64,000 bases of DNA from positions 36,946,368-37,010,367 of the forward strand of contig OY740768.1 of assembly GCA_963513935.1 (NCBI GenBank). The letters are read 5' to 3'. The position numbers and the translations under genes are program-made. Shown here one piece after another: positions 57,170-64,000 of the stretch (position 1 is the first letter of the stretch; every line of letters begins with the position of its first letter). The notes under the pieces are model-generated. The model made no database searches, was not told the DNA's origin, and worked only from the letters and a program-made list of their open reading frames with translations. This DNA comes from Aphrophora alni (Eukaryota > Arthropoda > Insecta > Hemiptera > Aphrophoridae).

Positions 57170-58325
57170 TGAATACAATATATGAAAAACTAATATAAAT
57201 ATATTTAAAAATTGACATAATCATGGATGATCGAGAAATCATTCAACCCATATGATAAAATAAAAATATCATTTTTATATAATACTATAATTATGTAAGT
57301 ATAGCTAATGATAAAATAACCAGACTTATAATTCTGGTCAACAATAAATTCTGTAAATTCCTCCATTAGCGTTGATGGAAGCTATGAGCATTTAAAAATA
57401 TTTGCTGGATTGTTTCATGTAGAATTACTATACTTATACTGGCAAACGATAACTTGATGGTATGTTTAAGTTCACTGAGTACACATGTTGCTTTTATCGA
57501 CATTTTCTTTAGATGAACCCAAAGTAAAAGTCTGGAGGAGAAAGTTTGGATGTATTTAACCTCATCATTGGTATTATGAATTGCAACACAAAACCAGCTG
57601 TAGTAATAAGTTTAAAGGTAAGAAGGAACTTATGAAAAACCATTTCAAACATTCAACAAATGGCAAAATGTCGCTGTCAGCAATTTCAACTACATGATAG
57701 ATTATTGAAGATTATTTTCTAGTTCTCAGATATCACTGAAATTTTTTTTTTATATATTTCGTTTGTTATAAATAAAATATAACAATAAAAACCAAAAGTC
57801 AGAAACTCTGTGTTTAACATTATTCTTTGTTAAATAGATTATTATTCTTTGTTGCCGGATTTTCTTCTACAATCTTTTTAAAGACATTTACAATAATACA
57901 ATTACTTTAACTTCGTAATGATACTCCCTGGCATAGTCGATTAATTGATCTAGGTTGAGGTATTATAAACAAATGGAATATAAAAAAAAGACCATAAACT
58001 ATTTTGACTCTATAATACAAATATCTGATGCAACTACTGTAGTGATACAAGAGTCCGTCACCCTTTATTCCTTTTCTCCTTCTCTTTCTAAGTTATTCCA
58101 TTAGACTTGTCCAACTCTTCCCTACTCCTAATGTCAAATATACACAAAAACCAACACAAACTCGTCAACTGTGCATCTCAATATTGCTCGAAGTTAACTT
58201 TGTCCTATTTACTATACCTGTGTAGGATCAATGTACACTCCATAATTTCAAGAATGATAACTTTCATGAGGATGGTTTCAATAGTTAGAATTACTAATGA
58301 AATTAATTAATAGAGTTAAAAAGTT
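57170..58325. other. Upstream spn-E intron, nothing recognised
   Basis: No further spn-E exon can be found here or in 62750-64000 on the - strand. The helicase-core exons are therefore expected beyond the right edge. Confidence 0.5.
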
Positions 58326-59185
58326 TATGAGATGTGTCTATTAAATAATGATCTGTGTTTATACTTCTTAGAGAAAGTCGCAAGAACTAATTGTAAGAGA
58401 CCTTGGAAATATCTGAATCCGCATGAAAAATATCAATACTCTCAGACATTTAGTTGATTGTGATTTAATGTAGTTGTGTGTCAGAATAATACTAATTTTA
58501 AAAGTTGAGCAATATGTCAATTTTAAACTTTTAGTAAAATTGAATAAAAAACTAACAGAATGTTTTCAAATTGTTACTGAAGCTTATTGAGAAGACTACA
58601 CATCTCATACACATGTGTTTGAGGTGCCAAAAAGTTCAGTGAAGGACAATCAATGCCCTGGACAAATGCCCTCACTTCAAAAACCAAAGAAATATTTTTT
58701 AAATACCAGATGATTTAAGTAGATGGGTCGACTAAGTCTTTGAATGATAACTAAAGCAGTAACTATTGACAAAGACCATGTGTGGAACATTTTTTATGAG
58801 AATCTTAACAAGAAACGTTTGTCCCATGAAGGTCCCAAGGGTTCTCACATCAGAACAAAAAGAATGTTGCAAGGATATTTGCGCTAACTTGCTACAAAAA
58901 AATTGATGTTGACTCAATCTCTTTTCAAAAAATCTTTACTTGTGACGAAATTTGGATCTTTGAGTATGATCCTGAGATGAAATGACAATTAATGCACTGG
59001 AAAACAATCAACACTAAGAATAAAAAACAGCTCATCAAAGCAAGTCCAAATTAAAAGCAATGCTCATTGCATTATTTTATGTCAGGTCTTAATTATTGAA
59101 GAATGGGTTACAAAAGTACAACAATAAACTAAAATAATTATAATTACATTTTGTATGGACAGGACACATTGGAGAGTCCTTGGTA

Positions 59186-59622
59186 CAGTAGACTCTCATA
59201 AATTCGGATAACGAAAATCCGGACTGGATGGTAATTTTTTAATTTTTTAAAACAATTTGCCGCTTTAGAGCCTTCAATTTTCACCCGATCTTTCGCATTG
59301 CATGAATGACGTATTTTGTAATAATTCCCTGGCAGTGGAAGTTTCCGCGTGGCTGAGGAGGGGTAGGGCATTGACACGCCCTACCCTGTGTTTTACTTAA
59401 TTGCAGTCCAGTACATTAGTACAATTATGTACATTACAGTAACAGTACCATTAGTTAATGTGTCAGAGTGTAACAAGTGTCGTTGTATATCGGCACAGGC
59501 CGGTAGCGATTGCATGTGCGGCTTATCACCGCTCGTATCGGCCCCACGGCCGACTTATCTCCGACTCCAGGAATCCGGACCGGCCGTCCACCACAATAGT
59601 CTGGATTTATGAGAGTCTACTG
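59186..59622. mobile_element. Pogo-type MITE nested in the Penelope-derived repeat
   Basis: It is 437 bp with ends CAGTAGACTCTCATAAATTC and its inverse. The homologous repeat at about 26460 has the uninterrupted TATTACCTAG target, which serves as an empty site and fixes the insertion at a duplicated TA. Confidence 0.92.
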
Positions 59623-61246
59623 TATTACCTAGTAGTATACAAATAGAAAAAACACTAAGTTCTGAAATATTTCGTAAACATTGTTCACCTTTTCTGATAT
59701 TACCTAGTAATACACAAATAGAAAACGTAATTTGGTTGTAGAAGATGGATCTGTGTTGAGTGATGAACTACAGATAAATGTTTATTATTATTTTTGTTAT
59801 TATTCCATTTTTTAATTAATTATATTACTTTTAAGTAAGCCTGTTGGGAGAGGTAAAAGGATGATTGATTTAAGATTAAGGTTAGGGGGTTCTATAGATT
59901 TTGTGACCTATCAATGAGACAGTTTCCATCTTCTTTGTTCTGAGAGTGTGTATTCTGGAGAGATTGGTTTTATAATTTTCGTCATGAAGCTGTCATCAAA
60001 AGTGGCAACATTGAATTGTGCAGTTGGTTTTCCTATATCCACGATTTAGTGGCCATTCATCCTGGTGTTTAGGTTGTCTGTGGTTAGGCCAATATATTGA
60101 GCTGGGCAAAATCTAACTGTAGTTGGTAGATAACCTAAAACCATATATTATAATCTGTTGTATATCTTTTTAGGGATTGGCAAACATAGAGTGGGTATTC
60201 AATGCAAACAGCCTCCTCAGATCCCTAGTCTTCATGTTGTTCTGAGGTCTTTCCTATGACCTGTAATACTTCCCATTCCAGTGCATATGTATCTTTCTGT
60301 CAATCCTCTCTCATACTAACTCCCCTTAACTATGTCTTCGTCCCTTCCTTTTCTTAATTTTCAGCTCAACCAGAAGTGTAAAATCACCAGTTCAGGTTGA
60401 TTCGGTCCAGACAAAAGGTATAGTATACTTGGTGACCTCTCACTTTCCTAATAACTTGGAGAATAAAGCCTCATCCTGCTCCTGCCACTACGACATTCTG
60501 GCAGGACAGAGGCCGGAGTGAGGTAGTATAAACTGAAAATGCTGACAGCGTTTATATCAGGGAACAATAGATCTCTAGAGGTTGCAATGCGTTTCACACC
60601 CATATCCACTATACATCTTTTTGGACATTAATAATTTACATGATATTTTTTAACCCTTTATTAACAGATTATATTAATTCTCATTAACATCCAATTTTGT
60701 GAAGTTAACTAACATTTTGTGAAACTTTTCCTTTCAAGATATTATTATCTTTAAGTTTAATAATTTCTTAACAAGTTCTTCGTATTTACTTTTATTTTAT
60801 TAATTTTTTCTTTTCGGTTTAAAAAATTTTGTATTTATTGTTATCAACTAGAAAAAACTGGCACATTTGTTGACGTAATCCTAAAATCTTCTTACATTAA
60901 GCATTCTCATTTTCATTTTTAACCTATTTTGATTAACTTTATTTTTCAAAACATAACTATTGGTTTGTTCTTGATTCTAGCATATGTTGGAATCAGATTA
61001 TTTTTAATACACTTTTGTATATCCTCTTATGTAACTTATTTACTAAATTCTAATTTCTTCACTATCATGGTTTGTCTAATCAAGTTAATAATATTCTATG
61101 ATTCTGCTAGGATTTACATAATTATGTCGAGTACAGTGTTTTCAGCCATTGTTCTCTTCAGGGGCTCACTTATAGTGAATATCAATATGGTAATCCCAAA
61201 GTATCCTAGCTGAATCTATGCCTTAATTCATCGTCTTGGGTTAGTT

Positions 61247-61995
61247 TCTTCACTTTCTAAATTAGTAAAGTATAAAAAGAAGATTAAATTGTTGGAATTT
61301 GGTTACATAGGATGAATCTGTGTTGAGCGTTGAACCACAGATGAATGTTTATTTATTTTTTATTCAATTTTTTAATTGGTTATATTGATTTTAAGTAAAC
61401 TTGTTGGGAGAGGAAAAAGGATAATTTACCTAAGATTAAGGTTAGGGGATTTTGTGACCCATCGATGAAACCGTTTTCATCTTTTTAGTTCTGAAGAGTT
61501 GCATTCTGGAGGGAATGATTTTATAATTTTTGTTTTCAAGCAATCATCAAAAGTTGCAACGTTGTGGGTAGCTGCATGTTGTGCAGTTGGTTTCTATATA
61601 ACCATAATAATTATTACATCATGTCTATGGCCATTCATCCTGATCCTTTAGGTTGTCTGTGGTTAGACAACTTTTGATGTTGACTGCTTCACAATAAAAA
61701 TTATAAAATCACTCCCTCGAGAAGAAAATCTATCAGAACTAAGAAGATGGGAACTGTCTCATTAATGGATCACAAAATCTAGAGAACCCTCTAAATTTAA
61801 TCTTCGATAAATCATCCTTTATCCTTTTTTTCTCTCCCAATAGGCTTACTTAAAATCAATATAATATATAAAAATAGAATAATAACGTTAACAAAAATAA
61901 TAATAAAACATTCGACTGTGGTTCAACACAGATCCATCCTCTGCAACTAAATTACAACAATTTAGTCTTCTTTTTATACTCTCTATTAATTGAGA
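61247..61995. repeat. Large imperfect palindrome
   Basis: 61247-61660 and 61683-61995 are inverted copies (for example AGGATGAATCTGTGTTGAGC versus GTTCAACACAGATCCATCCT). The centre is near 61670. Arms have many substitutions but remain alignable throughout. Confidence 0.8.
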
Positions 61996-63260
61996 AAGTG
62001 AATAGTGTTTTACGAAATATTTCAGAATTTTAGTGTTTTAATGTGTATTTTTTTTATTTGTGTACTAGTTAGTGTACCTAGGACCACTTTCCAAGGTAAG
62101 CCTGTGTCTCTTGTCCATACAAAATCTAAACATAATAAACTATGTGTCCAATTAAACTCTAATCTAAAATAATATAAGGAAATTTTGACAAAGCTGAGAG
62201 AAAGAGTAATCAAAAAATAACCAGAACTGTAATGTTTTCATTCTTGATCAGGATATTGTCCCTGCTGATGCAGCACTTTCTGTGGAAACAGTTCTTGACC
62301 AATGAACTCATTACTATACAGGAACATCCTCCATATTCATTAGATTTGGCAACATGTGACATTTTCTTTTTCCTAATGCAATCTGTGGTTAAAGGATCAT
62401 GTTTTGAGCCAAGTTGATGCAGTAAAGAAACAGCAGACAGAACTGAAGCTCTTATCCCGTTGGACAGTAAAATAATTTGATTTATTATCTTATCTTACAG
62501 TATGTGTTGTAATGGACTGTATTAATTGTTTCCGGATGAGAATCTTGGAGCTATACAAAGTTGATGAAAGGTGTATCCTTGTAGTTGTGGCAAAAAAACA
62601 ACCTCCGACCAGTGAAAAACAAGACTGTATTGGTGTGTAAGTGTAAATGAAAGACTATATTGACGAGGACAAGTACTATAATTATGCTAAAGGTACTATA
62701 AATAAAGGCGAGTGATTGTCTCGTTATTTAATAGACACATTTCATATACAGCAATCATTGACACTATTTTGTGGAATTTAACCAAATTTGGCAGTGACAG
62801 ATGCAGGTTATTTTCAACCATTTTAGTAAAAAATGGCAACTAAATTGAAATTTCAAAAATGAATAACTATTTGTTGCAAAAGCTTGGTTTAATCAACTAT
62901 ATTAATAACTACATAATTGTGAAGCCCTATGATTTCAGAACTGATTGAATCTCATCCCATTCTCACAGGATAATAAAAATATTCACACGTACAAGATAAA
63001 TGTGGCAGGAACCACTGGCAATTTAAATCATCACTGTCAATCACCAGCCTTATCTTACTTGCTTGCAAAATAAAAACTGTGATTGTTAAAAAGTGAAGTT
63101 TCAAATTTGGTAGTTAAGACATACAAGTTAACCATATAAGTCTTAAGATGTATGGCAAGTTGACGAATTCTCAATGAGTTTCAACTGTTTCAAAATATCT
63201 TTAAGGAATTTTTCCATTGAGAATGTCATTAATGAAAAAAAATATAAATTTTGTACAGTA

Positions 63261-63866
63261 CAGTAGAACCTCTGTTAACCAGCCTCGGATTAACCGGTCC
63301 TCGGATTAACCGGCCTATATCGTAGTGTACTGGTTGGATGAGAGTTTCCGAAAATAAATTGTAATTGAAACACCAAAGCGGCGGCGATATCAAAGGACTT
63401 TGTGGATAGCGGTATCCCATTGTCGGCGGCGTAAAAACACCGCGGCACCAAAGCGGCGGCGATATCAAACGACTTTGTCGATAGCGGTATCCCATTGTCG
63501 GCGACGTAAAAACACCGCGGCACCAAAGCGGCGGCGATATCAAACGACTTTGTCGATAGCGGTATCCCATTGTCGGCGCCGTAAAAGCACCGCGGCATTG
63601 GCACCCGTCGGTATAGCAGACATACACCCACAAAAACGTTTGATGGGCCGCTTTTTTTCCACGAATCATTTTAGTTTACATTATGAAAAATATAACATTT
63701 CTTTTCAGTTTTCTTCTTGTCTTTGACGGGTATATTACAGTAAATAAAAATGAGTGAGTTACGAAAACAACGGAAGCTATGTTGGTTTCGTTTGAGACGC
63801 GGTTAAATGTGTCAAAAGACTTGACATAGGGGAATCTGTAAACGAGCTTTGTAGTGTTTAATTTTT
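63261..63866 (-). mobile_element. Pogo/Tigger-type terminal region with 75-bp tandem repeats
   Basis: It begins CAGTAGAACCTCTGTTAACC after TA, and then a short CTCGGATTAACCGG duplication. Positions 63371-63595 are three 75-bp GC-rich units. The block is the reverse of 37191-37635, which has only one unit. The far end may continue past the window. Long ORFs over this block on both strands are a by-product of the repeat. Confidence 0.75.
63371..63595. repeat. Three 75-bp tandem repeats
   Basis: Units start at 63371, 63446 and 63521, each beginning CACCAAAGCGGCGGCGATAT. They differ at a few positions. The period is a multiple of three, so all frames stay open through the array. Confidence 0.93.
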
Positions 63867-64000
63867 TCATGTTTGATGTATAATATACATAACATAATAT
63901 ATAAGATACATTTATGTACAATAAAATGAGTTGCAATAACATCTTAATTGCATAATTCTTAGCGCTACCTGATTAAATAAGCTTTCTTTCAACGAAAACC

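Larger units (their letters stand above)
59140..62136. mobile_element. Penelope-derived head-to-head structure inside a mariner
   Basis: Left arm (59140-60010, interrupted by the pogo MITE) and right arm (61683-62136) are inverted copies for more than 450 bases. Both carry the GIY-YIG tail pointing outward: - strand at 60110-59900, + strand at 61683-61770 (VDCFTIKIIKSLPREENLSE, LRRWELSH). A third partial arm (61247-61660) is inverted to the right arm, making a local palindrome. The whole block splits mariner copy 2. Confidence 0.75.
58330..62742 (+). mobile_element. Mariner (DD34D) copy 2, split by a Penelope-derived block
   Basis: TIRs AGATGTGTCTATTAAATAAT and, inverted, ATGTGTCTATTAAATAACGA. 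Transposase pieces: LLVKLNKKLTECFQIVTEAY (about 58530), TCDEIWIFEYDPEMK (first Asp, about 58940), QLIKASPN; then after 62200 EHPPYSLDLATCDIFFF (third Asp). Many stops. The 59140-62136 block sits between the first and third catalytic regions. Confidence 0.85.

Noticed and set aside
62985..63060. BED-type zinc finger fragment (GTTGNLNHHC)
   Set aside because: Too short and lacks the Cys pair; could be chance.
63371..63595. CRISPR-like array
   Set aside because: Units are contiguous with no spacers, and the genome is eukaryotic.
63229..63726. Overlapping 113-146 codon ORFs on both strands
   Set aside because: They stay open because the 75-bp repeat is a multiple of three; they include the pogo TIR and read as non-coding.
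57170..64000. Upstream spn-E helicase exons
   Set aside because: Searched on the - strand for DEAH, SAT and QRxGR-type motifs; none seen, so they are assumed outside the window.

Overview
The window is AT-rich nuclear DNA from an animal, almost certainly an arthropod and probably an insect. Coding sequence is confined to spliced exons bounded by GT/AG sites, and everything else is intron or spacer packed with transposable-element (TE) remains. The TE mix (mariner DD34D, a DD41D element, pogo/Tigger/Jerky, TTAA-flanked piggyBac-type MITEs, hAT, Penelope-like elements, RTE and Jockey/CR1-type LINEs, a Gypsy-type Gag relic) fits insects. I cannot name the species.

Two host genes are supported. 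On the + strand, positions 3405-5644 hold the last three coding exons of a PH-domain protein, probably a Rho-type exchange factor tail, with a poly(A) signal at 5838. On the - strand, sixteen exons from 57163 down to 12960 encode the C-terminal 906 residues of spindle-E/TDRD9, the DEAH-box plus Tudor helicase of the germline piRNA pathway. All fifteen exon junctions keep the frame. The visible part starts in the helicase-associated HA2 region and runs through the OB-like fold, one Tudor domain and a C-terminal C2H2 finger to a stop. The helicase core and promoter lie beyond the right edge. The two genes converge, with about 7 kb of TE-rich spacer between them.

Layout. 1-3400: spacer or upstream intron of the PH gene, with a TTAA MITE, an inverted tRNA-like pair, a pogo MITE and a miRNA-like hairpin. 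3405-5900: PH-gene end. 5900-12960: intergenic, with an internally repeated AT-rich block, an RTE LINE relic and an HTH relic. 12960-57163: spn-E. Its introns hold a nearly intact DD41D transposon (13171-15444), a 1.6-kb TTAA element containing a Penelope foldback (16562-18157), a TTAA element with palindrome arrays (20218-21157), a Jerky/Tigger element broken by two nested elements (22.2-25.9 kb), a Penelope-type repeat (26.4-27.8 kb), a ZMYM/hAT relic split by a pogo MITE (29-30.7 kb), a hAT element with exact 8-bp target duplications (31079-32374), Gag and LINE relics (35.5-36.1 kb), a composite pogo MITE (37.0-37.8 kb), mariner relics, a mariner holding a LINE (40.0-42.5 kb), a foldback (51.7-52.1 kb) and a second TTAA MITE copy (52472-53107). 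57163-64000: the intron upstream of the first visible spn-E exon, filled by a mariner that contains a 3-kb Penelope-derived inverted structure that itself contains a pogo MITE, then a pogo end with 75-bp tandem repeats.

The most unusual signals are (1) TTAA-flanked element families, three of which carry clear copies of their own short palindrome near the ends, (2) foldbacks built from Penelope GIY-YIG tails with hammerhead-like motifs, and (3) a transposon-silencing gene whose own introns are a dense multi-level TE nest. No functional RNA gene, CRISPR array or intact autonomous element was found.
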